A DNA stretch of 11,337 nucleotides from an uncultured Clostridia bacterium (GCA_904501985.1 CAJGCT010000050.1:1-11337), one strand, 5' to 3'. Positions 1-6,514 are shown, counted from the first letter of the stretch. The notes: generated by a model from the letters alone, not told the origin. Made by a program: numbers and translations.

Positions 1-648
1 TTTATATATCAAAAGCTCTGGATTCTCTCCGTTTTCTTCATAACTGCAGATAAGCAGCAATTCCATATTTGCAACAATTCCGTAGCATTTACCGTCCTTA
101 CCTTCAAGCTGGCTGCCGAGATAGGTCGCCTTGTCATCGAGAAATTTCACTTTCTCACCATTTGGGAGCGTATACTCCATGTTGACAAATTCACCCGGTA
201 ATACATTTAAACCTTCAACTTTGGGAAGTCCCAAAGTATTCAGCAGGACATTTAATTCAACAATAAGCTGCTTCTTGAATTCGTCAAACTTCTCCTTATC
301 GCAGGTAACGTCATATTGCTTCCAAAAATCAAGCGTGTACTCGCCGTCAGCGTAGCACCATTTGCAGTATTCCTCGTTGAAATGCCCGTCCTTCTCTCGA
401 CTTATGCTGGCATCCTCAAGCGGCATACCGCAGCACTTGCAAATAAGTGTTTCGGGCGAGCCGAGGAGCGTATTTATCGATACGTCAAACAGACGAGAGA
501 GAAGCTTCAGTGTTTCTGTACTCGGTATCGTTTCGCCCGTTTCCCAACGAGATACCGCCTGACGTGTCACGAATACCTTTTCAGCAAGCTCTTCCTGGGA
601 AAGTCCGTTCTTTGTTCGAAGCTCGAGAATTATATCTTTTGTTGTCAT
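1..648 (-). CDS. XRE-family regulator with zinc ribbon, C-terminus cut by window edge
   Basis: The frame is open from an ATG at 648 to the window edge, giving 216 residues with no stop. Residues about 5-60 form an XRE/Cro-type helix-turn-helix; the recognition region SQEELAEKVFVTRQAVSRW (17-35) is typical. Cysteines C70/C73 and C95/C98 (ICKCCGMPL and EYCKWCYADG) form two CxxC knuckles that match the putative zinc-ribbon family Zn_ribbon_2 (PF12674). Residues about 118-216 form a conserved-looking tail (ELNVLLNTLGLP, NMEYTLPNGEKVKFLDD) that I cannot assign to a function. GGTGG at 656-660 is the ribosome binding site, and a strong promoter lies just upstream. The likely role is a DNA-binding regulator that may sense metal or redox state through the zinc ribbon; the ligand and targets are unknown. 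It diverges from the antitoxin-like gene at 854. Probably only a few C-terminal residues are missing. Confidence 0.85.
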   Translation of the reverse strand, partial: MTTKDIILELRTKNGLSQEELAEKVFVTRQAVSRWETGETIPSTETLKLLSRLFDVSINTLLGSPETLICKCCGMPLEDASISREKDGHFNEEYCKWCYADGEYTLDFWKQYDVTCDKEKFDEFKKQLIVELNVLLNTLGLPKVEGLNVLPGEFVNMEYTLPNGEKVKFLDDKATYLGSQLEGKDGKCYGIVANMELLLICSYEENGENPELLIYK

Positions 649-678
649 AGTATCACCACCTTAATTCATTGTGATTCT

Positions 679-707
679 ATTATACCACAGCTTCGCAGAT
701 TCGGCAA
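679..707 (-). promoter_or_regulatory. Sigma-A-type promoter of the XRE regulator
   Basis: On the minus strand, TATAAT (679-684) is a perfect -10 box. TTGCCG (702-707) lies upstream as a -35 box at the ideal spacing of 17 bases. The predicted transcript start is near 672, which leaves about 24 bases of leader before the ATG at 648. The regulator may bind here to control itself, but I see no clear operator palindrome. Confidence 0.75.
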
Positions 708-802
708 GCAACTTGTTGTTGCTATGGCAAGGTCCTTTTCTTTGACTAATGCGGTGCAAATATTGGACCCATTGGCAACACAACGTATTAACAATTATGA
801 CC

Positions 803-830
803 TTGAATTAGGGTGAATTTCGAGTATAAT
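803..830 (+). promoter_or_regulatory. Sigma-A-type promoter of the antitoxin-like gene
   Basis: TTGAAT (803-808) and a perfect TATAAT (825-830) are separated by 16 bases. The predicted start near 836-837 gives a leader of about 17 bases containing GGAGGG (842-847). This argues against the upstream GTG at 836 as the start codon of the downstream gene. Together with the minus-strand promoter at 679-707 it makes 649-853 a divergent regulatory spacer. Nothing else is recognisable between the two promoters. Confidence 0.7.
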
Positions 831-853
831 ATTTTGTGATTGGAGGGATGTTT

Positions 854-1102
854 ATGAGTATCAAACCGGAGCAAATAATGGACTTAGCTGAAGCAGAGCA
901 AGATTTTGGGCGTTCTACGCAGATTGCTGATAAATTTGGTGCCGCATATATTTGCATTGATGATAGACCAAAGTACATCCTCATCGATGTTGAAAGCGGT
1001 TACAATATTGAAATGACAAATGATGAAAAAATAGATTTTGTTGCTGCTCGTATTCTAAAGAAATATCACCGTGCTTTTGAGGAACTTGCGAAATCGGGGT
1101 GA
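854..1102 (+). CDS. Small Phd/YefM-like antitoxin, apparently without a toxin
   Basis: An 82-residue protein starting MSIKPEQIMDLAEAEQDFG. The ATG at 854 is chosen because GGAGGG at 842-847 lies 6 bases upstream; the in-frame GTG at 836 falls on the predicted transcript start. The N-terminal pattern (MSIKPEQIMDL, a helix, then AAYICIDDRPKYILIDVESG, about residues 30-49) resembles the Phd/YefM antitoxin fold: a first strand, two helices, then a 'usually ITKNGK-AVLVS' beta hairpin. The C-terminal part (IDFVAARILKKYHRAFEELAKSG, given as residues 60-82) is a charged amphipathic helix of the type that wraps a toxin. Such antitoxins bind DNA at their own promoter. No toxin reading frame follows on the plus strand before 1427, so it is an orphan, a promoter-binding repressor, or a relic. 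The family assignment rests on pattern only and could be wrong. Confidence 0.6.
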   Translation: MSIKPEQIMDLAEAEQDFGRSTQIADKFGAAYICIDDRPKYILIDVESGYNIEMTNDEKIDFVAARILKKYHRAFEELAKSG

Positions 1103-1111
1103 AAAACAAAC

Positions 1112-1149
1112 GCCTCCCGAACCGCGGATTCCGCGAAAATTCGGGAGGC
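1112..1149. repeat. Long two-part hairpin after the antitoxin-like gene
   Basis: The arms GCCTCCCGAA (1112-1121) and TTCGGGAGGC (1140-1149) pair perfectly over 10 bases. Inside them CGCGG (1123-1127) and CCGCG (1131-1135) pair around an ATT loop. It starts 10 bases after the stop at 1102. On the plus strand no T-run follows, so it is not a classical terminator for the antitoxin-like gene. On the minus strand it is followed by GTTTGTTTTT (1101-1110), so it could stop read-through from the right. It could also protect the 3' end of the plus-strand message or be a structural part of an element end. Confidence 0.6.
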
Positions 1150-1152
1150 AAG

Positions 1153-1194
1153 CCTGACCACATACTGACCATATCAAATATTCCTGACCACATA
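1153..1194. repeat. TGACCA direct repeats, candidate integrase arm-type sites
   Basis: CCTGACCACATA occurs exactly at 1153-1164 and 1183-1194, 30 bases apart. A third, shorter copy ACTGACCATAT lies between them (1164-1174), so TGACCA starts at 1155, 1166 and 1185. A weaker AGACCATAG is at 1198-1206. Short direct repeats of about 10-12 bases placed 100-200 bases from a tRNA-derived core are typical of arm-type sites of tyrosine integrases. That reading depends on the tRNA fragment at 1321-1365. They could otherwise be operator sites. Confidence 0.45.
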
Positions 1195-1272
1195 TTAAGA
1201 CCATAGACACGCACGGACTATTCGGACACAAGAGCACACGAGAGCACGGAAATCGCGGATTTTCCGGACAGG

Positions 1273-1307
1273 AAAGCACCCAAAAAACTAAAAAGCACCG
1301 AAAAAAC
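1273..1307. repeat. Short tandem repeat, two 16-base units
   Basis: AAAGCACCCAAAAAAC (1273-1288) and AAAGCACCGAAAAAAC (1292-1307) differ at one base and have a 19-base period. Partial copies of the GCAC core occur further left (1211, 1234, 1244). The repeat lies between the TGACCA repeats and the tRNA fragment, inside the stretch 1103-1427 that encodes no protein. Its function is unknown; A-tracts at this spacing could bend DNA. Confidence 0.5.
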
Positions 1308-1320
1308 GTGAATTTATCCG

Positions 1321-1365
1321 TTGGGGTGGTAGAGGCCGCAAGTTCAAGTCTTGTCACACGTACCA
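1321..1365 (+). other. 3' tRNA fragment, candidate attachment (att) core
   Basis: A complete T-arm is visible: stem GCAAG (1338-1342), loop TTCAAGT (1343-1349), stem CTTGT (1350-1354). It is followed by a 7-base acceptor strand CACACGT (1355-1361), discriminator A and CCA (1363-1365). Five bases AGGCC (1333-1337) fit a class I variable loop. TTGGGGT (1321-1327) fits an anticodon loop of proline type (GGG with G37). The 5' half is missing: no D-arm is seen, and upstream bases do not pair with the anticodon strand GGTAG. Integrases that use tRNA genes recombine within the 3' half, from anticodon loop to CCA, and leave exactly such a fragment at one end of the island. I infer an attL/attR core; a decayed tRNA copy is the alternative. 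Confidence 0.55.
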
Positions 1366-1367
1366 AC

Positions 1368-1405
1368 AAAAAGCTGAAATGCCATTGTGGCATTTCAGCT
1401 TTTTT
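1368..1405. terminator. Bidirectional intrinsic terminator ending the pel operon
   Basis: A perfect 12-base stem GCTGAAATGCCA (1373-1384) / TGGCATTTCAGC (1388-1399) encloses a TTG loop. It is flanked by five A on the left (1368-1372) and six T on the right (1400-1405), so it works in both directions. On the minus strand it lies 28 bases after the TGA of the GGDEF gene and ends the long operon. On the plus strand it lies just after the tRNA fragment, as a terminator normally does after a tRNA gene. Confidence 0.9.
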
Positions 1406-1427
1406 GCTATTCTCTAGGCGACAGACT

Positions 1428-2984
1428 TCACACTAGTGCAGCCTTCATGTCTTCCTTATTCATGTACATCGCGTGGTCAGCCTTCGCAAATACATCTGCA
1501 TAAACTTGATCAATTGACGAATCGAACACCGAAACTCCTCTCGCTACTGAAATAGGTACTGTTTCATCGTTTACTGTTATGTAATCGGCAGAGAATGTAA
1601 CGTCCATTTTTTCAATGAGGGTACGGTGACGCTCAAGGTCTTTTCCCTTTAACACAACAACAAATTCATCGCCGCCGATTCGGTATACAGCGCTTGTTTT
1701 AAATATGTCGGTAAGTATTCTCGCTGAATGAATGATAAGTTCATTTCCGATATCGTGTCCGTAGGTGTCGTTGGTTTTCTTCAGATTGTTTATGTCTGCA
1801 ACTATTACACCAAAAGAGGGATTGCCCGTGTTTATTTCTTTGTTAAGCTCATCGATTGCTTCGGCATAGGCTGTACTGTTCTTTATGCCCGTAAGAGAAT
1901 CTCTGTAAGCAAGCGCGTTTATATATGCAGAATATTCTCGAATCTTTGCGTAAGTATCACTCATCACGCGCGAGAGTATACCTATCTCATCTTTTGAATC
2001 CACAACAAAATTCACGTCCTGAACGCCGGAGGATATGCTGGCTGCTGCGAAAGTGAGCTTTTTAAGAGGCGTAACAATTCTGTGTGTTACCCAGAAGGTA
2101 TACAGAATTGCCAGTGCAAGCACCACCAAAAAGACGCCAATTATATAGCTAAGCATAGGACGCAGACCACTCTGGATGTCCTTATATGCAGCGCGAAGCT
2201 CAAGGTGCATTCCGTTTTTTAGGGGTGTTGTTGCCTCGGTATAGTCTTCTGCAATCTTTGTATTCTCCGATGGATTGTAACAGATCTCTTTGTCATCGCT
2301 GAGTAAAAGGGCACAACCGGAGTCATAAACAGTTATTCCGTTTACCAGATGAAGCAGATAGTCAAAATCCATATTGAATCCGAGGAATCCTAAAAAGGTA
2401 TTTTCTTTGTATAGTGGCGTAAGGTAGGAAACAACCGTATCGTCGGGGGCAAAGGTACTCCTTCGGGGCTGCAGCCATATATTGCCGGATCCAATCACGT
2501 CAAATCCGCTTTCCTTGATAAACTGTGCGTTGAAAAGGTCAAGCTCCGCAAACTCCTCTTTTGAAAGCTCGTACACGCCATCTTCTTTGAATTTTGAGTA
2601 AAATCCGGAAGTAACACCACCCGTCACCTCGGGTGAGAAGCAGAGATAATATGCGGTTGTTCCGGCGGTATTAAGTGCAACCTCGTCAAAAAGGTGGCAT
2701 ATTTCCGCCATATATTCATCACGATAGGATTCATTATTCAGCGCACTCACACTGCTAAGCTCATGTATTGCGTAGTGCTCCATAATGGCCGACGACTGCA
2801 TAAAATCGTTCAGCATGTCATTGATATATGCGGCTTCCTTCAGAGAAACATTATTTAATATTCTGTCCGCATCCTTATGCATGATATTATGCGTTACACC
2901 GACTGCGATGGAGGTTACTATCGCAGTAATCACAATAAGCGCGGTAATTACAACAAACAGTATTTTGCTTTGAATTGTCTTCAT
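1428..2984 (-). CDS. Membrane diguanylate cyclase: Cache sensor, HAMP, GGDEF
   Basis: A 518-residue membrane signalling enzyme that should join two GTP into cyclic di-GMP. Residues 7-30 are a first membrane segment, about 31-275 an extracytoplasmic Cache-type sensor, about 278-300 the second membrane segment, and about 300-352 a HAMP linker (VTPLKKLTFAAASISSG). The GGDEF domain is about 355-515. It has DSLTGIKN (362-369), the metal-binding DINN region (397-400) and the intact signature RIGGDEFVVV (435-444). The inhibitory I-site RxxD, expected five residues before the signature, is replaced by FKTS (428-431), so product inhibition at this site is unlikely. AAGGAG upstream of the ATG at 2984 is the ribosome binding site. 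The gene is last in the operon, 38 bases after the EAL gene. It probably feeds c-di-GMP to the Pel machinery in response to an external ligand; the ligand is unknown. Confidence 0.9.
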   Translation of the reverse strand: MKTIQSKILFVVITALIVITAIVTSIAVGVTHNIMHKDADRILNNVSLKEAAYINDMLNDFMQSSAIMEHYAIHELSSVSALNNESYRDEYMAEICHLFDEVALNTAGTTAYYLCFSPEVTGGVTSGFYSKFKEDGVYELSKEEFAELDLFNAQFIKESGFDVIGSGNIWLQPRRSTFAPDDTVVSYLTPLYKENTFLGFLGFNMDFDYLLHLVNGITVYDSGCALLLSDDKEICYNPSENTKIAEDYTEATTPLKNGMHLELRAAYKDIQSGLRPMLSYIIGVFLVVLALAILYTFWVTHRIVTPLKKLTFAAASISSGVQDVNFVVDSKDEIGILSRVMSDTYAKIREYSAYINALAYRDSLTGIKNSTAYAEAIDELNKEINTGNPSFGVIVADINNLKKTNDTYGHDIGNELIIHSARILTDIFKTSAVYRIGGDEFVVVLKGKDLERHRTLIEKMDVTFSADYITVNDETVPISVARGVSVFDSSIDQVYADVFAKADHAMYMNKEDMKAALV

Positions 2985-3022
2985 AGTATTTGCTCCTTGG
3001 TCTTGCTTTATTATTTGCGCAT

Positions 3023-5113
3023 TTACGCTCCCTCAACTCCGGTGAGTATGCGATGATAACCGTCAAGCACTATCTTATCGCCTTCATCCGACGTGCGTAT
3101 TCCGCTGCTGCGTACGGTTACCTGACCGACCTCCGGATGATTCCAGCGATAACCGAATTGTACTGCCTTTTTGTCATTTATCATCACATTGACAGCGTGA
3201 TCAACATATTCCCTATCATTTTGAGAAATGCGGCTGTACCAATAATCGTAACACTCACCCGGTGATAGCTTCTCCGTGAGGCCGAGCACTCGCTCCATTA
3301 CATCATCTACGTGCAGCTCATTACGGTTGTTTTTTTTGTCAATTCGAATGATCCACAGCCCGATATCATTTGCACGCAGGATATTCTTTGGCTCGAAGTG
3401 TATCGTTCCGAATTGCTCTTTGAAACGATTTATCTCCTCAATAGCCGCGATTCTTGCCTCATATGCATCGGAAGATTTGTGGATGTACTTTTGTGCGATC
3501 TCATCAACCGTGCAGGGCTTGTCAAAGAGATATCCCTGGAAAAAATCCACCTGAAGCGGCTCAAGTATAGAAAGCTCTTTTGCGGTTTCAATACCCTCAC
3601 AGCACGCATGTATGGAGTTGGTTTTCGCAAATTCAATTACGTTGCTGATAAGTCTGTAATTGTAGGTATTCTTTTCGATCTCGGACACGAAGCTTCGGTC
3701 AATTTTGATTTCGCTTACGTCAAGCTGTTTCAAATATCCGAGATTTGAATAGCCCGTTCCGAAATCATCTATGGAAAAACGCACTCCGTACGATTTGATA
3801 TACTTGATCAAATCATAAAAATGCTTGTCCTGATGCAGCTGAACGGACTCCGTCAATTCAACGGTAAGGGACTCTCCGGGCATTCCCGCATTTTTCAGAG
3901 CATCAACAATTTTTTCTCCGATTTTATAGTCCTCAAACTGAACGCTTGAAAAATTCACGCTCACCTGCAGTGACGGAATAAATTCGCGCCACGCTTTACA
4001 CTGAGCGAGTGCCTGATCTAACACCCACATTCCCACAGCCTCAATAAGCCTTGATTGCTCGAGAAGCGGGATGAATGAATCAGGGAAAACCTTTCCGCGT
4101 TTTTTTGAATTATATCTGAGCAGTGCCTCCACTCCGTAAAGCTCATAGCTTCCGCTTCTAACCTGAGGCTGATACCAAAGCTCGAAGCCTTCGAAGTTGT
4201 TTTGTACACTCTCCTTGAGCTCCTCAAGAAGTGTAAGTGCACTTATTCTCTGCTCAATATCATCGGCAGAAAAGAATTCAAAACAGTCGGTTGTTTTTTG
4301 CTTTGCTTTTTTCAGAGTGACATTTGCGGAATCTATCAGATGAGAAACATCTATAAAGAGACTCTTGTCGATCGGAACAGCTCCGGCGCAGAGCGAACAT
4401 TTTTCACTCATAACACTGTTTATCTGCCGGTATATCTCCTGCATTTTTTCATAGGATGATTCGCTGATTACAGCCGCAAAATTATTATGGTCGATATGGT
4501 ATGCTTCTTCCACCGAATCTATACCGTTAAGAATATCCGCCACCTCACAAAGCAGCTGATTGCCAAAGCTTCTTCCATGACTTAAATTGATGTCCGCAAG
4601 CTCGGGAATTTCAAGTAACATAAGCGATCCCACAGGCCCCATCAAACGCACCTTCAGGTCTTCACGAAGCTTGGTTTTATTGGAGAGCCCGGTGACCTGA
4701 TTATAGAGATGACGTACCGCTTCCTCCGATACTCTTCCGATCATGAGATGGGGGTTGCCGCCCTCATCATGTACAACCCGTCCTCGACAGCTGACCCATA
4801 CGATTTCGCCGTCACGATTGATCCAACGGTAGTTCATATCGTGAGCGTCCTGTGCACCGTTTTTGATTCTTTCTATGTCCTCACAAAGTGCCTTTCGGTC
4901 AGCCGGATGTACGACTGTAAGCATTTCCTCAAAGGTATTGACCTCACTCCCCGGCTTTCTCACGGCAAACCGTTTATCAATGGAGCCGAAAAACCGGTTC
5001 TCATCGTGCGGTATATCAAACACGAACAAAAAGTCATCCGTTGTTTTGTTTATAGCCTCAAAGAGCTTTTTTACGGTTGAGAAATCCTTTATCGACTGAA
5101 AAATCTTATCCAT
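3023..5113 (-). CDS. PAS / degenerate GGDEF / EAL / PAS c-di-GMP phosphodiesterase
   Basis: A soluble 696-residue protein that should cleave cyclic di-GMP to pGpG. Residues about 18-132 are a PAS domain (NYRWINRDGEIVWV). About 135-290 is a GGDEF fold whose signature has decayed to DHNNF (208-212), so it cannot be a cyclase and may bind GTP or be structural. About 295-545 is an EAL domain with every key element: EALLRY (329-334), N387, E419 in VELTES, DDFGTG (449-454), K470, EGIET (506-510) and QGY (526-528). About 565-690 is a second PAS-like fold. I chose the ATG at 5113 because GGTG lies 7 bases upstream; an in-frame GTG at 5122 would add MNI-. The start overlaps the end of the DUF4956 gene by 8 bases, so translation is probably coupled. 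Together with the next gene it forms a maker/breaker pair for c-di-GMP inside a Pel operon. Confidence 0.9.
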   Translation of the reverse strand: MDKIFQSIKDFSTVKKLFEAINKTTDDFLFVFDIPHDENRFFGSIDKRFAVRKPGSEVNTFEEMLTVVHPADRKALCEDIERIKNGAQDAHDMNYRWINRDGEIVWVSCRGRVVHDEGGNPHLMIGRVSEEAVRHLYNQVTGLSNKTKLREDLKVRLMGPVGSLMLLEIPELADINLSHGRSFGNQLLCEVADILNGIDSVEEAYHIDHNNFAAVISESSYEKMQEIYRQINSVMSEKCSLCAGAVPIDKSLFIDVSHLIDSANVTLKKAKQKTTDCFEFFSADDIEQRISALTLLEELKESVQNNFEGFELWYQPQVRSGSYELYGVEALLRYNSKKRGKVFPDSFIPLLEQSRLIEAVGMWVLDQALAQCKAWREFIPSLQVSVNFSSVQFEDYKIGEKIVDALKNAGMPGESLTVELTESVQLHQDKHFYDLIKYIKSYGVRFSIDDFGTGYSNLGYLKQLDVSEIKIDRSFVSEIEKNTYNYRLISNVIEFAKTNSIHACCEGIETAKELSILEPLQVDFFQGYLFDKPCTVDEIAQKYIHKSSDAYEARIAAIEEINRFKEQFGTIHFEPKNILRANDIGLWIIRIDKKNNRNELHVDDVMERVLGLTEKLSPGECYDYWYSRISQNDREYVDHAVNVMINDKKAVQFGYRWNHPEVGQVTVRSSGIRTSDEGDKIVLDGYHRILTGVEGA

Positions 5114-5777
5114 GATATTCACCGTTATATTGAATCAGGGTAGCATCATCAACCCCGTCAATAGAGTTTATTTTTTCCATGAAGAAGGTATCGTTATTTT
5201 TGCAGAATACCTCAATTGCCATTTCGGTTTTATCTTTTCTCGCGGTCTTGGATTTGATGAAATACTTCATTTTGCCAAATGCACGAATGATATCATCACC
5301 CACCGCATCACCGGTATAGTGAACTACGAGTATGTAGATGCGCCCCTTCTGCTGCTTGTGATAGAACAGAATTATCATAAGTGTCATAACAAGTGCCGCT
5401 ACTGCAACGAGCGCATACATTCCTGCACCCGCGGTGATTCCCGTTGTAATAGCCCAGAAGAGATACAGCAGGTCAAGCGGATCCTTGATGGCGGTACGGA
5501 AGCGTACGATAGACAACGCACCGACCATACCGAGGGAGATTACGATGTTTGTACTGATGGCAAGCGTAACCATGGCTGTCAGCACGGTCATGCCTACAAG
5601 TGTTATGGCAAATGCGCGTGAATAGATAACACCTGTATAAAATTTTCTATACACAAAATATATCACGGCACCCATGATAAGAGCGGTTAAGAGTCCGAGA
5701 GCGGCATTCGCCACGGTTACTCCGTCAAACGCGCCCGACTCGAGAATTGATTTTTTAATAAAGTCCTGTACACTCAT
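5106..5777 (-). CDS. DUF4956 membrane protein
   Basis: A 223-residue protein that matches the DUF4956 family, whose function is not established. The N-terminal half has four or five membrane segments (about 24-43, 56-76, 78-93, 103-118, 120-139). Between them lies the family hallmark GMVGALSIVRFRTAIKDPLD (83-102), with charged residues R92, R94, K98, D99 and D102. The C-terminal part (about 146-218) is soluble and looks like an alpha/beta, ferredoxin- or ACT-like domain (RIYILVVHYTG). I chose the ATG at 5777 because GGAGG (5784-5788) is 6 bases upstream; the ATG at 5783 touches the GGAGG. It lies 14 bases after the VTC gene. DUF4956 and VTC proteins commonly sit side by side in bacteria, which suggests a membrane partner for the polymerase, for example a channel or anchor. 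That role is inference. Confidence 0.88.
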   Translation of the reverse strand: MSVQDFIKKSILESGAFDGVTVANAALGLLTALIMGAVIYFVYRKFYTGVIYSRAFAITLVGMTVLTAMVTLAISTNIVISLGMVGALSIVRFRTAIKDPLDLLYLFWAITTGITAGAGMYALVAVAALVMTLMIILFYHKQQKGRIYILVVHYTGDAVGDDIIRAFGKMKYFIKSKTARKDKTEMAIEVFCKNNDTFFMEKINSIDGVDDATLIQYNGEYHG

Positions 5778-5791
5778 AGTCATCCTCCAAA

Positions 5792-6514
5792 TTAATTTTC
5801 ATACCAATATTTAAAGCTTCGCATATACTCTGTCTTCTCATAGCAAAGCACATATTTCGACACTGCTGTAAACTCGGACGCCCTGTCCGGTAAAATGTCG
5901 CGCACAAACTTCGGCAGAAATTCGGTGTATTTTACCTCCATTACACACTTGCCCGGCTCAAGCACGGGGAGTGCGGGAAGCGTGGCGTCGAAAATATCAA
6001 AGCTTCCCACAGCGGCACGCACGTCCATATCAAAGGTGATGCGCACTGTTCCGGCATCCAGAATCCACGGCTCGCGGTCATAGTCAACGATAGTGCGCGG
6101 ACGCATTAGGTTGCTGACACATTCAACGTAAAACTCCCTGCATAGCGGATATTTGCTGTGCAGCAAAAATTCGTAGTCGCCGTCGAGGATTTTGTAGACC
6201 TCGTCCCTCGTGAGCGTTGCCGACTCCTTGAAGATGTAACTGCCGAATTTCTTTTTTCGCTCAAGCTTTATACTGCTGTCTTGACAGTTATAGATGCGTA
6301 TACGGTATTTTTTTCTCTCCAGCACACCTGCATCCTTTTCTTCATAGGCTGTGTTGGAATAATCATCGAAATATAGGCTCCTGATCATATATCCGCCTGA
6401 TTTTGCGTGCTTGTCAAGCTCCAAAAACGGAGAGAGCCGCCGGCAGATAAGCTCCTTTTGCGCTGTATCAATAAGATACTTCCACTCGTGGCGGTAGCGT
6501 TCAGTCTTCGACAT
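5792..6514 (-). CDS. VTC-domain protein, polyphosphate polymerase family
   Basis: A 240-residue stand-alone VTC domain. In yeast Vtc4 this tunnel-shaped fold of the triphosphate tunnel metalloenzyme type makes polyphosphate from ATP. The basic and acidic residues expected to line the tunnel are visible: YRHEWKY (7-13), IRSLYFDD (44-51), KYRIRIYN (69-76), LERKKKF (84-90), R138/R140, MEVKYTE (192-198) and SKYVLCYE (219-226). Nothing obvious is missing, so activity is plausible, although the bacterial substrates are largely untested. There is no membrane segment or signal peptide, so it acts in the cytoplasm. I chose the ATG at 6514 because GGAGG (6521-6525) is 6 bases upstream; the ATG codons at 6520 and 6550 are less likely. 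It overlaps the CotH gene end by 14 bases. It probably works with the membrane protein encoded next. Confidence 0.88.
   Translation of the reverse strand: MSKTERYRHEWKYLIDTAQKELICRRLSPFLELDKHAKSGGYMIRSLYFDDYSNTAYEEKDAGVLERKKYRIRIYNCQDSSIKLERKKKFGSYIFKESATLTRDEVYKILDGDYEFLLHSKYPLCREFYVECVSNLMRPRTIVDYDREPWILDAGTVRITFDMDVRAAVGSFDIFDATLPALPVLEPGKCVMEVKYTEFLPKFVRDILPDRASEFTAVSKYVLCYEKTEYMRSFKYWYEN

Noticed and set aside
316..816. 166-residue plus-strand reading frame
   Set aside because: It is antisense to the XRE/zinc-ribbon gene and runs through that gene's promoter; it has no domain and no ribosome binding site.
836..853. GTG start adding MIGGMF to the antitoxin-like protein
   Set aside because: It coincides with the predicted transcript start and its codons contain the GGAGGG ribosome binding site of the ATG at 854.
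1153..1307. CRISPR array
   Set aside because: The repeats are only 12-16 bases, too few, and unevenly spaced, with no spacers of constant length and no cas gene.
1306..1365. Complete small tRNA with acceptor ACGTG/CACGT
   Set aside because: Five acceptor pairs are possible, but the span is only 60 bases, has no D-arm and the anticodon stem does not pair, so a full tRNA is not supported.
1055..1393. 112-residue minus-strand reading frame containing VTRLELAASTTPT
   Set aside because: This motif is the well-known false protein that arises from reading the antisense strand of a tRNA 3' half. It covers the tRNA fragment, repeats and hairpin, and has no ribosome binding site.
1103..1427. Toxin gene paired with the antitoxin-like gene
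   Set aside because: No plus-strand frame of useful length starts here, and no RelE, Doc or PIN-like motif is seen on either strand.
5112..5621. 169-residue plus-strand reading frame
   Set aside because: Antisense shadow of the DUF4956 gene, rich in His, Cys and Arg in a way typical of non-coding translation.
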